A stretch of DNA of 64,000 nucleotides from Oscillospiraceae bacterium (GTDB taxonomy: Bacteria > Bacillota > Clostridia > Oscillospirales > Oscillospiraceae). Positions 32,969 to 42,220 of the stretch are shown piece by piece. The notes below the pieces were generated by a model that saw only the letters and a list, made by a program, of their open reading frames with translations, was not told where the DNA came from and did not search any database. Position numbers and translations under genes: made by a program. The stretch is taken from the NCBI GenBank assembly GCA_017430455.1, contig JAFRMX010000015.1, forward strand, positions 1 to 64,000, given 5' to 3'. Numbering within the stretch: the first letter of the stretch is position 1; each line of letters starts with the position of its first letter.

Positions 32969-34419
32969 TTCTTTTTGTCCTCACACAGCCTGTCGGAGTG
33001 CTCTATGTATTCGAGCGGATATTTCGGTGCCATGAGCCTTATATTCCGCCCGTCACCGGGAGCGATAAGTTTGCTTGAGCCTCCTCCTCCGAGAGCCAGT
33101 ATCGAGCACAGCTCTTCCATTATGCATATATTATACAGGTTGACATGTCCCGGTTTTGCCCAGCCGGTATTCTCAAATCCTCCAGACATGAACTTCTGTC
33201 TGTAAAGATAATACGGAGAGTATCCGGTTTTTCTCAGACTGCCATCTGCGTCATCAAGCATCTGTGATACTTCTTCTGCAGAGGGAAGCGCTGTCTTTCC
33301 AAGCGTTATTGCAGAGCCTTTCTTAAGAGAGAGCGTGTGAACGGTGACGTTTTCGGGTGAAAGAGAAATGACCTGATCCAGAGTTCTGCGAAAGCTCTCG
33401 GGATCGTCTCGTGGAAGACCGGCAATGAGATCCATATTTACATCAAAGCCTCCTGCCTCTCTGACGAGCGATAAGGCATTCAATATATCAGATGCCGTGT
33501 GCTTTCTTCCGATTGCTTCGAGAACACTGTCATTCATTGTCTGGGGGTTTACGCTTATTCTTGTAACCCCGTGTTTTTTCAGGACTTCAAGTTTCTCGGA
33601 AGTAATGGTATCCGGTCTTCCGGCCTCAACAGTGTTCTCACGCAGGCAGGAGAGATCGAAAAGACCTTCAAGGAGCGAAAAAAGCCTGTCGAACTGTGAG
33701 GCGCTTAAAGTGGTGGGGGTTCCGCCGCCAAAGTAGAGAGATATGACACGCAGACCGCACTTTTCCGTTTCAGCAGCAAGCGCCGCGGCCTCTTTTTCCA
33801 ATGCATTCAGAAATGGAACGATAAGATGCGTGCTTTTTTCAACAGAAGAGCTTACGAAACTGCAGTATGAACACCTTGTAGGACAGAACGGAATGCCGAC
33901 GTAAAGGCAGATATCTTTTGGAGCGAGTGATTCTTCTGCCTTTAAAGTCTCAAGTGATGTCTCACAGCAGAGTTCAGCTCTCACGTGATCCACCCCGTAA
34001 TCAGTTTCAAATCTTCGTACAGCTTCATCGGGAGAAAGGCCGCTTCCAAGCAGGTTCCTGAAGACCTTCCCGGGCCTTACTCCTGTGAGAGAACCCCACA
34101 CAGGCTTTTTGATCCCTGAAGAGAGAGCTGCTCTGTAAATCGAATCTTTAATGAGCCTCTGGCATACGCGGTCTGTGGTAATCTTGTCCGTAAGAGCGGA
34201 GGACAATACCCTTGCCGTGCCCCTGAATACTTTACCGTCCCTTTTGAGCATACAGACGGAGACGGAATACATCTCAGCCCTCGAGAGGGAGACAGTGAGA
34301 CCGTCCTCTTGCGGCCTTTTCAGGACATATTCCGGCCTTTCATCGGGGAAAACCGTCAGAAGCATCTGCTCAACGGCATATTTGTATTCCGTGGCGTCGC
34401 CTTTTAGAAGTATTTTCAT
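32947..34419 (-). CDS. hemZ: HemZ-like radical SAM protein (coproporphyrinogen III oxidase-like)
   Basis: This 490-residue protein has an N-terminal extension (about 1-165) typical of HemZ, then a radical SAM barrel. The cluster motif is CPTRCSYCSF (CxxxCxxC), and SLYFGGGTPTTLS, GRPDTI and VSVNPQTMND-type stretches follow (here RISVNPQTMNDSVL). The C-terminal region (GYSPYYLYRQKFMSGGFEN) matches the HemN/HemZ family end. Many HemN-like proteins are heme chaperones or act on other substrates. No other heme-biosynthesis gene is in the window, so oxygen-independent coproporphyrinogen oxidation is plausible but unproven. Confidence 0.9.
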   Translation of the reverse strand: MKILLKGDATEYKYAVEQMLLTVFPDERPEYVLKRPQEDGLTVSLSRAEMYSVSVCMLKRDGKVFRGTARVLSSALTDKITTDRVCQRLIKDSIYRAALSSGIKKPVWGSLTGVRPGKVFRNLLGSGLSPDEAVRRFETDYGVDHVRAELCCETSLETLKAEESLAPKDICLYVGIPFCPTRCSYCSFVSSSVEKSTHLIVPFLNALEKEAAALAAETEKCGLRVISLYFGGGTPTTLSASQFDRLFSLLEGLFDLSCLRENTVEAGRPDTITSEKLEVLKKHGVTRISVNPQTMNDSVLEAIGRKHTASDILNALSLVREAGGFDVNMDLIAGLPRDDPESFRRTLDQVISLSPENVTVHTLSLKKGSAITLGKTALPSAEEVSQMLDDADGSLRKTGYSPYYLYRQKFMSGGFENTGWAKPGHVNLYNICIMEELCSILALGGGGSSKLIAPGDGRNIRLMAPKYPLEYIEHSDRLCEDKKKIAEFLE

Positions 34420-34513
34420 ATTTTAAATTATACACCGAAAAACAATTTTTGTGCAACTTGAATAAAAATTTAAAAAAATTTTTGGTAAAAACGGAAAAAA
34501 GTGTGGAAATTTA

Positions 34514-34541
34514 TTGACAAATAGTGTACTATGAATATAAT
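34514..34541 (+). promoter_or_regulatory. Consensus promoter of the carD-like gene
   Basis: TTGACA (34514-34519) and TATAAT (34536-34541) both match consensus perfectly, with a 16-bp spacer in very AT-rich DNA. It is the strongest-looking promoter in the window. Confidence 0.88.
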
Positions 34542-34595
34542 GAGAATTTTTATATTGATAAAATTTTTTAACTAAAAATAAAAAATGGGAGGTAT

Positions 34596-35096
34596 TTGTT
34601 GTACAAAGTCGGAGACAAGATAGTATACGGTGAAAACGGGGCCTGCAACGTTGAAGCTGTCGGCGAGCTTTCTTTTAGCGGCGCGCAGCCAGGAAGGAAG
34701 TATTATACTCTGCGTCCGCTCGCAGGGTCGGGAACATGTTTTGTCCCTGTAGATACTACGTTATTTATCCGCCCGGTAATCTCCAAAAAGGAGGCACTGA
34801 AATTCATAGATTCGATACCGTCTATAGAGCCCGCTGTCTGCTACGATAACCGCTTTAACCATGTGGACGCGTTTTACAGAGAGCTTTTCAAGCAGCATAC
34901 GAACGAAGCGCTTGTTTCAATAATCAAGGGTCTGCGCCTCAGAATGACCGAGCGCAAGACAAAATCCGGCAGGATAGAGGCCACTGCCAAACGAGCTCAG
35001 GATATGCTCCACGGTGAGCTCAGCATTGCGCTAGGGATCGAAATGAAAGAAGTCGAGCAGTTTATTACGGAAAGGCTGAATGGGAGCCGGGGTTGA
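34596..35096 (+). CDS. CarD-like/CdnL transcriptional regulator
   Basis: This 166-residue protein opens with the CarD/TRCF RNA-polymerase-interaction fold (YKVGDKIVYGENGACNVEAV...YYTLRPL, then CFVPVDTTLFIRPVISKKEA). A helical C-terminal domain follows (about 70-166). CarD-type proteins bind the polymerase beta subunit and stabilise open complexes, often at rRNA promoters. The start is TTG; GGGAGG suits the second of two tandem TTG codons (34599) at least as well as the first. A hairpin terminator follows. Confidence 0.9.
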   Translation: MLYKVGDKIVYGENGACNVEAVGELSFSGAQPGRKYYTLRPLAGSGTCFVPVDTTLFIRPVISKKEALKFIDSIPSIEPAVCYDNRFNHVDAFYRELFKQHTNEALVSIIKGLRLRMTERKTKSGRIEATAKRAQDMLHGELSIALGIEMKEVEQFITERLNGSRG

Positions 35097-35141
35097 ATAA
35101 ATCTTTTGTATTGCGCAGCTTGACAGATGAATAATGTGCGT

Positions 35142-35170
35142 GCACTCTGCTGAAAGCAGAGTGCTTTTGA
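35142..35170 (+). terminator. Terminator after the carD-like gene
   Basis: GCACTCTGCT pairs with AGCAGAGTGC around GAA and is followed by TTTTGATTTTT. Confidence 0.9.
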
Positions 35171-35267
35171 TTTTTATTAAAAATAACACTTGAAGATATC
35201 TTCACTTAGTGCTATATTATCGGTTGTTAATAGTTTATTCATAAGTTTTAGTGGGAAAGTATCTTAT

Positions 35268-35645
35268 ATGAAATTCCAGCCTCTTTCAAAAGGGTATGAA
35301 ATTCCGGACAATGCGGAAGAAGAGTTCAGATCCTCCAGGGCAATTGGCCCCGTCAGAGTCGGCGCGGAAACCTTCTATTTCAAAAAGGGCAGAACTGCTT
35401 ATTTCATCCCCTACAAAAGCATCACCAGAGTTTTCAGAAGAGTGCTTCTTGTCCCTGCCAAGATAGGCTGCTGTGCTGGAGATCTTCCGGTCGAGCATAT
35501 AGTGATCTGCGACGGATCCGGTGAGCTTGCCCAGATACAGCTTCCCGGCGAAAAGGCCGGCAAAGCGCTTCTGGAGGAACTGAAAAAACTTATTCCCGAC
35601 GCGCAATTCGGGAAACCGGGCGCTCAGGCGCCGGAAGAAGCATGA
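35268..35645 (+). CDS. Uncharacterised 125-residue protein, possibly PH-like
   Basis: I do not recognise this protein. The sequence is strand-rich (VRVGAETFYFKKGRTAYFIPYKSITRVFRRV, here cited by its position about 28-57), then a Cys-containing loop (AKIGCCAGDLPVEHIVICDG) and a helix (KAGKALLEELKKLIP). This resembles small PH-like folds, but that is a guess. The start at 35268 is preferred because the upstream in-frame extension to 35190 lies in AT-rich leader sequence. Its end overlaps the next gene by 4 nt. Confidence 0.75.
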   Translation: MKFQPLSKGYEIPDNAEEEFRSSRAIGPVRVGAETFYFKKGRTAYFIPYKSITRVFRRVLLVPAKIGCCAGDLPVEHIVICDGSGELAQIQLPGEKAGKALLEELKKLIPDAQFGKPGAQAPEEA

Positions 35646-36151
35646 CGTCAAAAGATCTGCTCGAACGGGTACTTCTCTCCTATCACAGCTATTATGACAT
35701 AAACAGAGATGATCCCGCGTCTCCTTTTGACGCCGAAGCGGTATTTCGCGTAAACGAGGAGCAGTATTTTCTCTTCAAGTCTGCCGTATACAACAAATGG
35801 AGTACGAGCGAAACAGTCTTTTTCGCGACATGTGCGGACTTGGACGAGGAAAAGCTCAGAGAGTTCGACAGGGCGGCCTGGGAAACAGGCGTGTCGAGGG
35901 TCGTTCCTGGGCCCGATCTCAAAAACGCGGATATCACTCTGATCGTTATTGCGGACAGGATCTCTGAAAATGCAATGCCGGTTTTCAGGGAGCTCAGGCA
36001 CAGCAAGGGCTATATGTACGGTCTCCACGGCTATAGCAATTATAAGCTGTTTGGCATTGAGGCATCAACAGGTAAACTTTTCTTCAACAGAAGGGGAAAG
36101 GATCTCCAAAGGATCTTCAAACCTCTGCAGGAGAGTTTAAATAACAGTTAA
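35642..36151 (+). CDS. Uncharacterised 169-residue cytoplasmic protein
   Basis: No domain is recognised. An N-terminal segment rich in Tyr (YHSYYDINRDD), then alternating strands and helices (AVFRVNEEQYFLFKSAVYNKWSTSETVFF and ITLIVIADRISENAMPVFREL), suggest a compact alpha/beta protein. It ends with GKLFFNRRGKDLQRIF. The ATGA overlap with the preceding gene shows coupling. The pair sits between carD and cstA with no metabolic clue. Confidence 0.8.
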   Translation: MTSKDLLERVLLSYHSYYDINRDDPASPFDAEAVFRVNEEQYFLFKSAVYNKWSTSETVFFATCADLDEEKLREFDRAAWETGVSRVVPGPDLKNADITLIVIADRISENAMPVFRELRHSKGYMYGLHGYSNYKLFGIEASTGKLFFNRRGKDLQRIFKPLQESLNNS

Positions 36152-36181
36152 AATTATTTTTTTAGAAAGGGAGAAACACAA

Positions 36182-37888
36182 ATGGCACTAGTAATCTTAT
36201 TAGTTGCAATCGTTCTGCTCGTCCTCGGCTACATTTATTACGGCCGCTGGGTAGCGGGACAGTGGGGCATCGACCCCTCAAGAGAGACCCCTGCAGTCAC
36301 CATGGCGGACGGCGTCGACTATGTCGCTGCCAAGCCTGCGGTACTTATGGGGCACCACTTCTCCTCCATCGCAGGCGCAGGCCCGATCAACGGCCCTGTA
36401 CAGGCTTCCATCTACGGCTGGATCCCCGTTTTCCTGTGGTGTGTCCTGGGTGGCATCTTCATCGGCGGCCTTCATGACTGGGGCTCACTCTTTGCCTCTG
36501 TACGTCATGGCGGCAAATCCATCGGCGATGTTATCGGCGACTCCATGGGCAAGAGAGCCCATAAGCTGTTCCTGATCTTCGCTCTGCTCGTTCTCGTCCT
36601 CGTCGTTGCGTCCTTCGTAAACGTCGTCGCCGGAACGTTCATGTCTGACCGTGCAGGCTTCGTATCACAGCCTACCGGAAATGAGACGACCGCAATTATA
36701 TCCATGCTCTTCATAGTCCTGGCTATAGTATACGGTCTCCTCACGAACCGCGCCGGCCTCGGAATCGTACCGGGCACAATAATCGGTATCGTCTGCATCA
36801 TTGCTTTCCTGTTCATCGGAATGAAAGTCGGTCTCGCAGCAAGCCGTACCTTCTGGATCGTATTCATCGGCGCTTACATCGCGATCGCATCTCTCGTCCC
36901 GGTCTGGATACTCCTCCAGCCGCGTGACTATCTCAGCTCCTACCTGCTCTACGGCATGATGATCCTCGCCATCATCGGCGTTCTGATCTCCAGCTTCAGC
37001 AGCAGAGTCAGCTTCAATCTTCCCGCGTTCCAGGCATTCGGCGGCAAAGAAGCAAACCTCCAGAACTTCATCGTTCCGACCCTGTTCATCACGGTCGCAT
37101 GCGGCGCCTGCTCCGGATTCCACTCACTCGTTGCTTCCGGTACTTCTTCCAAGCAGATCGCTTCCGAGAAGGACCTCCAGCCCATCGGCTACGGCGCGAT
37201 GCTCATTGAGTCTGCTCTCGGCATCATCTCGCTGCTTGCTGTCGGCATGGTATTCGAGAAATACACCTCCGGCGGATTCGGCTCCCCGGCTGCTGCTTTT
37301 GCAGGCGGTATTGCCACGATGTTCGGCGAAGAGGGCTCAGGTATCTATACAGTCATGTACGGCATGCTGACACTGGCTGTCTCCGTATTCGCTCTTACCT
37401 CTCTCGACACTGCAACACGTCTCTCCCGTTTCATGTTCTCCGAGCTCTTCCTTAAGGAAGGCGAGGCTTCCTGGAAAGACGCGACTGGCGTTCGCAAGGT
37501 CCTCTGCCACCCGCTGTTCGGTACTCTTCTGATGGTCGTCATCGGCTGCGTACTCGGCGGTCTCAAGCTCAGCGCTATCTGGGGTCTGTTCGGTTCTGCC
37601 AACCAGCTCCTCGCAGGTCTTGCTCTGATGGCTGTCGCCACATGGCTCGGCGAAGTCGGCAAGAACAACAAGATGCTCATTCCCGGCATGATCTTCATGC
37701 TCGTTATGACCATCTGGAAGCTCATCCTCACGGTCGTTGCCCTCTTCGGCAAAGTCGGTGCAGGCGCGGCTGCTTGGGGCGATTGGTTCCAGCTCGTATT
37801 TGCAGTTGCAATGCTTATCCTTGCTGTCATCCTCGTAATCGAAGGGATCCAGACACTCGGCAAGCAGAAGGCTGCAAAGAAGGCCTGA
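36182..37888 (+). CDS. cstA: Carbon starvation protein CstA family transporter (pyruvate/peptide)
   Basis: This 568-residue polytopic membrane protein has about sixteen hydrophobic segments. Family motifs are VDYVAAKPAVLMGHHFSSIAGAGPINGP (positions about 40-67), GGLHDWGSLFASVRHGGKSIG and ACGACSGFHSLVASGTSSKQI. Members import pyruvate or peptides. Codon use is strongly biased to C-ending codons compared with its neighbours, as for a highly expressed gene. The AAAGGGAG site is strong. Pyruvate uptake would fit the ppdK gene downstream; both are separate transcripts. Confidence 0.94.
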   Translation: MALVILLVAIVLLVLGYIYYGRWVAGQWGIDPSRETPAVTMADGVDYVAAKPAVLMGHHFSSIAGAGPINGPVQASIYGWIPVFLWCVLGGIFIGGLHDWGSLFASVRHGGKSIGDVIGDSMGKRAHKLFLIFALLVLVLVVASFVNVVAGTFMSDRAGFVSQPTGNETTAIISMLFIVLAIVYGLLTNRAGLGIVPGTIIGIVCIIAFLFIGMKVGLAASRTFWIVFIGAYIAIASLVPVWILLQPRDYLSSYLLYGMMILAIIGVLISSFSSRVSFNLPAFQAFGGKEANLQNFIVPTLFITVACGACSGFHSLVASGTSSKQIASEKDLQPIGYGAMLIESALGIISLLAVGMVFEKYTSGGFGSPAAAFAGGIATMFGEEGSGIYTVMYGMLTLAVSVFALTSLDTATRLSRFMFSELFLKEGEASWKDATGVRKVLCHPLFGTLLMVVIGCVLGGLKLSAIWGLFGSANQLLAGLALMAVATWLGEVGKNNKMLIPGMIFMLVMTIWKLILTVVALFGKVGAGAAAWGDWFQLVFAVAMLILAVILVIEGIQTLGKQKAAKKA

Positions 37889-37908
37889 TCGCTTTTAGCT
37901 TAATAATC

Positions 37909-37940
37909 AAAGGGCAGCTCTTCGGAGCTGTCCTTTTTTT
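37909..37940 (+). terminator. Terminator after cstA
   Basis: AAGGGCAGCTC pairs with GAGCTGTCCTT around TTCG (one G-T pair), then T8. Confidence 0.92.
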
Positions 37941-38001
37941 TGTTTTATTTCCGGCGCCTTTGTGCTAAAATGGACCAAAACTGCAGTAAGGGGGTATCGC
38001 C

Positions 38002-38301
38002 ATGAATTTTGAGTTTTCAGACGAGCTCAGGGAGCACCTGAAAAAGACAGGGAAAAAGGCCGTCGCCGTTGAACTCATCTCGACGACGACATCCGACATT
38101 GACATCACGGAGCTCTACCCGCGAATAGTTAACGCCAGAATGGCGGAGCAGCTCAAAAAAAGGGGCTATAAAGTCTTTGAAACGGAGACCGCGGAGGTTC
38201 TGCTTCCCAAGTATGTCCTGGAGTATTCCGACACTGTTTTCTTTTCTCTGAAGAAGACGCTTTTCGGTTACAGGCTCGAAATGGACGGGATAAAGCTCTG
38301 A
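38002..38301 (+). CDS. Small uncharacterised protein, HesB/IscA-like in outline but without cysteines
   Basis: This 99-residue protein has an alternating strand/helix pattern (FEFSDELREHLKKTGKKAVAVEL, cited as about residues 3-25, ...VLEYSDTVFFSLKKTLFGYRLEMDGIKL at the end). The N-terminus recalls small HesB-like proteins of Clostridia, but no Cys for cluster binding is present. GGGGGT upstream is a weak ribosome site. It is a separate small transcript between cstA and ppdK; the function is unknown. Confidence 0.7.
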   Translation: MNFEFSDELREHLKKTGKKAVAVELISTTTSDIDITELYPRIVNARMAEQLKKRGYKVFETETAEVLLPKYVLEYSDTVFFSLKKTLFGYRLEMDGIKL

Positions 38302-38346
38302 GCGCCGCAAGGCACCAAAAAATATACCGTTTTCAATGAAATTGTA

Positions 38347-38376
38347 TTGAAAAGTGCCCTCCCTTTGTGGTATATT
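38347..38376 (+). promoter_or_regulatory. Promoter of ppdK
   Basis: TTGAAA (38347-38352), an 18-bp spacer and TATATT (38371-38376) lie about 35 bp before the gene. Confidence 0.65.
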
Positions 38377-38411
38377 CTCATGCGGCTAAAATATTGAAAG
38401 GATATATGTAA

Positions 38412-41054
38412 ATGAGCAAAAAATACGTCTACCTGTTTTCCGAAGGAAACGCCGGTATGCGCGAACTCCTTGGCGGAAAAGGAGCGAACCTCGCAGAGAT
38501 GACCAAGATAGGTCTTCCCGTCCCACAGGGCTTTACAATCACTACCGAAGCATGTACTCAGTATTATGAAGACGGACGCCAGATCAATGATGATATCATG
38601 GCTGAAGTCATGAAAAATGTTGAAGCGATCGAAAAACTGAACGGCAAGAAGTTCGGAGATCTCGAAAATCCGATGCTCGTATCCGTAAGGTCCGGCGCGC
38701 GCGCCTCCATGCCCGGCATGATGGACACAATCCTGAACCTCGGTCTCAATGACGACGTTGTCGCCGCTATGATCAAAGGAAATCCGGATCCGAATTTCGA
38801 GCGTTTCGTATACGACTCATACCGCCGTTTTATCCAGATGTTCTCCGATGTCGTCATGGAAGTCGGCAAGAGCTACTTCACAAAGCTTATAGACGACATG
38901 AAGGAAGAAAAGGGCGTCAAGCTGGATGTCGAGCTCGACGCGGCTGATCTCAAAAAGCTGGCGGAAGAGTTCAAGGCAGAATACAAAAAGCAGCTTGGCG
39001 TTGATTTCCCCTCCGATCCTATAGTTCAGCTCAAGGAAGCTATAAAGGCGGTCTTCAGATCTTGGGATAACCCCAGAGCGAACATCTACCGCCGCGACAA
39101 CGATATCCCGTATTCCTGGGGCACCGCGGTCACTGTTATGCCGATGGTATTCGGCAATCTCAATGACAACTCCGGAACCGGCGTTGCCTTCACGAGAGAT
39201 CCGGCAACAGGCGAGAAGAAGCTCATGGGCGAGTTCCTGAACAACGCACAGGGCGAGGATGTCGTCGCCGGTATCCGCACTCCGATGCCGATATCCGAAA
39301 TGGCTCAGAAATTCCCGCAGGCATATGAGGACTTCACCAGAGTATGCGCTACTCTTGAAAAACATTATCATGACATGCAGGACATGGAGTTCACCGTCGA
39401 AAACGGCAAGCTCTATATGCTCCAGTGCCGCAACGGCAAGCGCACTGCACAGGCAGCTTTGAAGATCGCCTGCGATCTCGTTGACGAAGGCATGATCACT
39501 CCTGAGCAGGCAGTCCTGATGATAGATCCGAGAAACCTCGACACGCTTCTCCATCCGCAGTTTGACCAGAAGGCCCTCAAGGCGGCAACTCCTGTCGGCA
39601 GAGGCCTCGGAGCTTCTCCGGGAGCAGCCTGCGGAAAGATAGTCTTCACTGCCGAGGACGCCAAAGAGTGGGCTTCCAGAAAGGAAAAGGTCGTTTTGGT
39701 CCGTCTTGAGACCTCTCCCGAGGACATTGAAGGTATGAAGACTGCCCAGGGCATCCTGACTGTCCGCGGAGGCATGACCTCCCATGCGGCGGTCGTAGGC
39801 CGCGGAATGGGCGTCTGTGTCGTTTCCGGATGCGGTGCGATAGTCATGGACGAGGAGAACAAGCAGTTCACGCTCGCCGGCAAGACCTACCGCGAGGGCG
39901 ACTGGATCTCCATCGACGGTTCGACCGGAAACGTATATGACGGGATCATCCCCACGGTCGATGCCACCATCGCGGGCGAATTCGGCCGCATCATGGCATG
40001 GGCAGACCAGTACAGGAGACTTAAGGTCCGCACCAACGCGGACACTCCGAGAGATGCCGCAAAGGCGATCGAACTCGGAGCCCAGGGTATCGGACTTACG
40101 AGAACAGAGCACATGTTCTTTGAGGCTGACAGGATAGAGGCCTTCCGCGAGATGATCTGCGCGGACAGCAAGGAAGACAGAGTCAAGGCTCTTGCAAAGA
40201 TCGAGCCCATGCAGCAGAGCGACTTCGAAGGTATATACGAGGCTATGCAGGGCAACCCCGTAACGATCCGTTACCTCGATCCTCCTCTCCACGAGTTCGT
40301 TCCTAACACCGAAGACGATATCGAGCTTCTGGCAAAGAACGTCGGCAAGACTCCCGCGGACATAAAGAACATCATCACATCCCTTCACGAGTTCAACCCG
40401 ATGATGGGCCACAGAGGCTGCCGCCTTGCGGTCACTTACCCCGAAATCGCCGAGATGCAGACAAGAGCAGTCATAAAGGCAGCTCTAGCGGTTCAGAAGA
40501 GACACCCCGAGTGGAACATGGTCCCCGAGATCATGATCCCGCTGGTCGGCGAGGTCAAGGAACTCAAATATGTCAAGGACGTTATTGTCAGAGTTGCAGA
40601 TGAGCTCATAAAAGAGTCCGGCACTGATATGAAGTATCTTGTCGGAACGATGATCGAGATCCCGAGAGCTGCTCTCACAGCAGATGCAATTGCGACTGAG
40701 GCAGAGTTCTTCTCATTCGGCACGAATGACCTTACTCAGATGACATTCGGCTTCTCCAGAGATGACGCAGGCAAGTTCCTCAGTGCTTACTACGATGCAA
40801 AGATCTATGAGTCTGATCCGTTTGCAAGACTTGACCAGACAGGCGTAGGCAAGCTAGTAGAAATGGCTGCAAAGCTCGGCAGAGCGACCCGCCCCGACAT
40901 TCATCTCGGAATCTGCGGTGAGCACGGCGGAGATCCTTCCTCTGTTGAGTTCTGCCACAAGGTAGGCCTCGACTACGTCTCCTGCAGTCCCTTCCGCGTT
41001 CCTATCGCAAGACTTGCTGCAGCTCAGGCAGCAATTAAAGAGAAAAATGCCTGA
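38412..41054 (+). CDS. ppdK: Pyruvate, phosphate dikinase
   Basis: This 880-residue enzyme interconverts pyruvate, ATP and phosphate with PEP, AMP and pyrophosphate. The ATP-grasp domain is at the front (GGKGANLAEMTKIGLPVPQGFTITTEAC, about residues 12-40; SVRSGARASMPGMMDTILNLG). The swivelling phosphohistidine domain carries GGMTSHAAVVGRGMG with the catalytic His. The C-terminal PEP/pyruvate barrel has GLTRTEHMFF, GHRGCRLAVTYPEI and the catalytic Cys in LGICGEHGGD. Length is normal. With PckA elsewhere in the window it links pyruvate, PEP and oxaloacetate, using pyrophosphate as is common in anaerobes. Confidence 0.98.
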   Translation: MSKKYVYLFSEGNAGMRELLGGKGANLAEMTKIGLPVPQGFTITTEACTQYYEDGRQINDDIMAEVMKNVEAIEKLNGKKFGDLENPMLVSVRSGARASMPGMMDTILNLGLNDDVVAAMIKGNPDPNFERFVYDSYRRFIQMFSDVVMEVGKSYFTKLIDDMKEEKGVKLDVELDAADLKKLAEEFKAEYKKQLGVDFPSDPIVQLKEAIKAVFRSWDNPRANIYRRDNDIPYSWGTAVTVMPMVFGNLNDNSGTGVAFTRDPATGEKKLMGEFLNNAQGEDVVAGIRTPMPISEMAQKFPQAYEDFTRVCATLEKHYHDMQDMEFTVENGKLYMLQCRNGKRTAQAALKIACDLVDEGMITPEQAVLMIDPRNLDTLLHPQFDQKALKAATPVGRGLGASPGAACGKIVFTAEDAKEWASRKEKVVLVRLETSPEDIEGMKTAQGILTVRGGMTSHAAVVGRGMGVCVVSGCGAIVMDEENKQFTLAGKTYREGDWISIDGSTGNVYDGIIPTVDATIAGEFGRIMAWADQYRRLKVRTNADTPRDAAKAIELGAQGIGLTRTEHMFFEADRIEAFREMICADSKEDRVKALAKIEPMQQSDFEGIYEAMQGNPVTIRYLDPPLHEFVPNTEDDIELLAKNVGKTPADIKNIITSLHEFNPMMGHRGCRLAVTYPEIAEMQTRAVIKAALAVQKRHPEWNMVPEIMIPLVGEVKELKYVKDVIVRVADELIKESGTDMKYLVGTMIEIPRAALTADAIATEAEFFSFGTNDLTQMTFGFSRDDAGKFLSAYYDAKIYESDPFARLDQTGVGKLVEMAAKLGRATRPDIHLGICGEHGGDPSSVEFCHKVGLDYVSCSPFRVPIARLAAAQAAIKEKNA

Positions 41055-41254
41055 AAAGCAATAATATAAAAAATACATCTCCGGTGCCCGTTATGCGGTA
41101 CCGGAGATGATCATTTTGAGGATGACAGCCGGTTTTCGACCTGTCATCAGCCTGAATGCTGTCACCGGACAGAACGGATTTAATACACGATTGATTTTCG
41201 GTGAATTTGATAATATAATATCAACGATATTATGTAAATTAAGGAGGCCTGAAG

Positions 41255-42217
41255 ATGCTGTACTGCGAGAGTTGCGGAGCAGAAGTCAGCGAGAATGACC
41301 GCTTCTGTTATAAATGCGGATATCCGCTGCCAAAACTGCCCTTTGATACAAAGGCTTGCCCTGTCTGCAACAGAACAGTAAGAGGCGATGCATCTTACTG
41401 CCCCGGTTGCGGCATGCATTTTGCGCCGTTTGTAAAGCTTGCGGCAGATGACAGTTCGGATCCGGCAGAGGATCAGCAAAAACCGTCCGATATTGAACCT
41501 GCAGAGAAGGAGAGACTGCTCAAAGATCCGCCGAAACAAAAACAGTTAAAATCAGATGAAGAAAAGGCGCAAAAACAACTTACTTTGTCTGATGATGAGC
41601 GTGATAATTCCAAACCGGTGCAGAAGCACAGAAGAGTTCGCAGAAAAGTAAAAAAAGGGAAAAGGGACATAATAAAGCTCCTGAAAACGGTTATTCCGAT
41701 AGTGATCGTTGCAGCACTGATGCTGTTTGCTCTCATTTACGCAAACAGGGCAGCCTGGAGTGTTGTCCATACTCCGACTCCAATTCCGCCGGCAACAGAA
41801 AACCCGTTCACTCCAAGTCCTGTTCCTTCAAAAAAACCGACTCCGTCCCCATCTCCAAGCCCTGAGCCTACCCCTGAGCCTGCTCCCGAGCCGACTCCTG
41901 AGCCTACCCCGGAACCCACCCCCGAGCCTGAACCTGTCCCGGAAGGAGTAGCTATCCGTTATGGCGGGGAAATAAAAACGGAGTTTACAATGTATGTTGG
42001 AGATCCGTATCTTCCGCTGACCGCTTATGTAGTGCCGGAGGATCTGAAAGATGTCCGTGAGAATACAAAATGGTATTCTGAAAATGAAAGTATAATAAAG
42101 CTGAATGAGACAGATGAGGGCTGTGTTATCAAAGCTGTCGCATCCGGTGAAACAAACATTGTCTGTGAAGTATACGGAGTTCAGGCCAAATGTACCGTAC
42201 ATGTATACAGGAAGTGA
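41255..42217 (+). CDS. Zinc-ribbon membrane protein with Pro-Thr-Glu linker and C-terminal Ig-like domain
   Basis: This 320-residue protein has two N-terminal CxxC zinc ribbons (CESCGAEVSENDRFCYKCGYPL and CPVCNRTVRGDASYCPGCG). A charged cytoplasmic linker, a transmembrane helix (about 145-165) and a long wall-spanning repeat of PTPEP units (about 170-230) follow. The C-terminal Ig-like domain (about 232-320) includes YVVPEDLKDVRENTKWYSENE and CEVYGVQAKCTVHV. The last domain is clearly paralogous to that of the protein at 47686-48321. It starts after AAGGAGG. fhs begins 4 nt after its stop, an odd pairing. The function is unknown; it looks like a cytoplasm-to-surface sensor or scaffold. Confidence 0.85.
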   Translation: MLYCESCGAEVSENDRFCYKCGYPLPKLPFDTKACPVCNRTVRGDASYCPGCGMHFAPFVKLAADDSSDPAEDQQKPSDIEPAEKERLLKDPPKQKQLKSDEEKAQKQLTLSDDERDNSKPVQKHRRVRRKVKKGKRDIIKLLKTVIPIVIVAALMLFALIYANRAAWSVVHTPTPIPPATENPFTPSPVPSKKPTPSPSPSPEPTPEPAPEPTPEPTPEPTPEPEPVPEGVAIRYGGEIKTEFTMYVGDPYLPLTAYVVPEDLKDVRENTKWYSENESIIKLNETDEGCVIKAVASGETNIVCEVYGVQAKCTVHVYRK

Positions 42218-42220
42218 AAA

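Noticed and set aside
41860..41940. Short tandem DNA repeats that could suggest a CRISPR or satellite
   Set aside because: They encode the PTPEP linker in frame and have no spacers.
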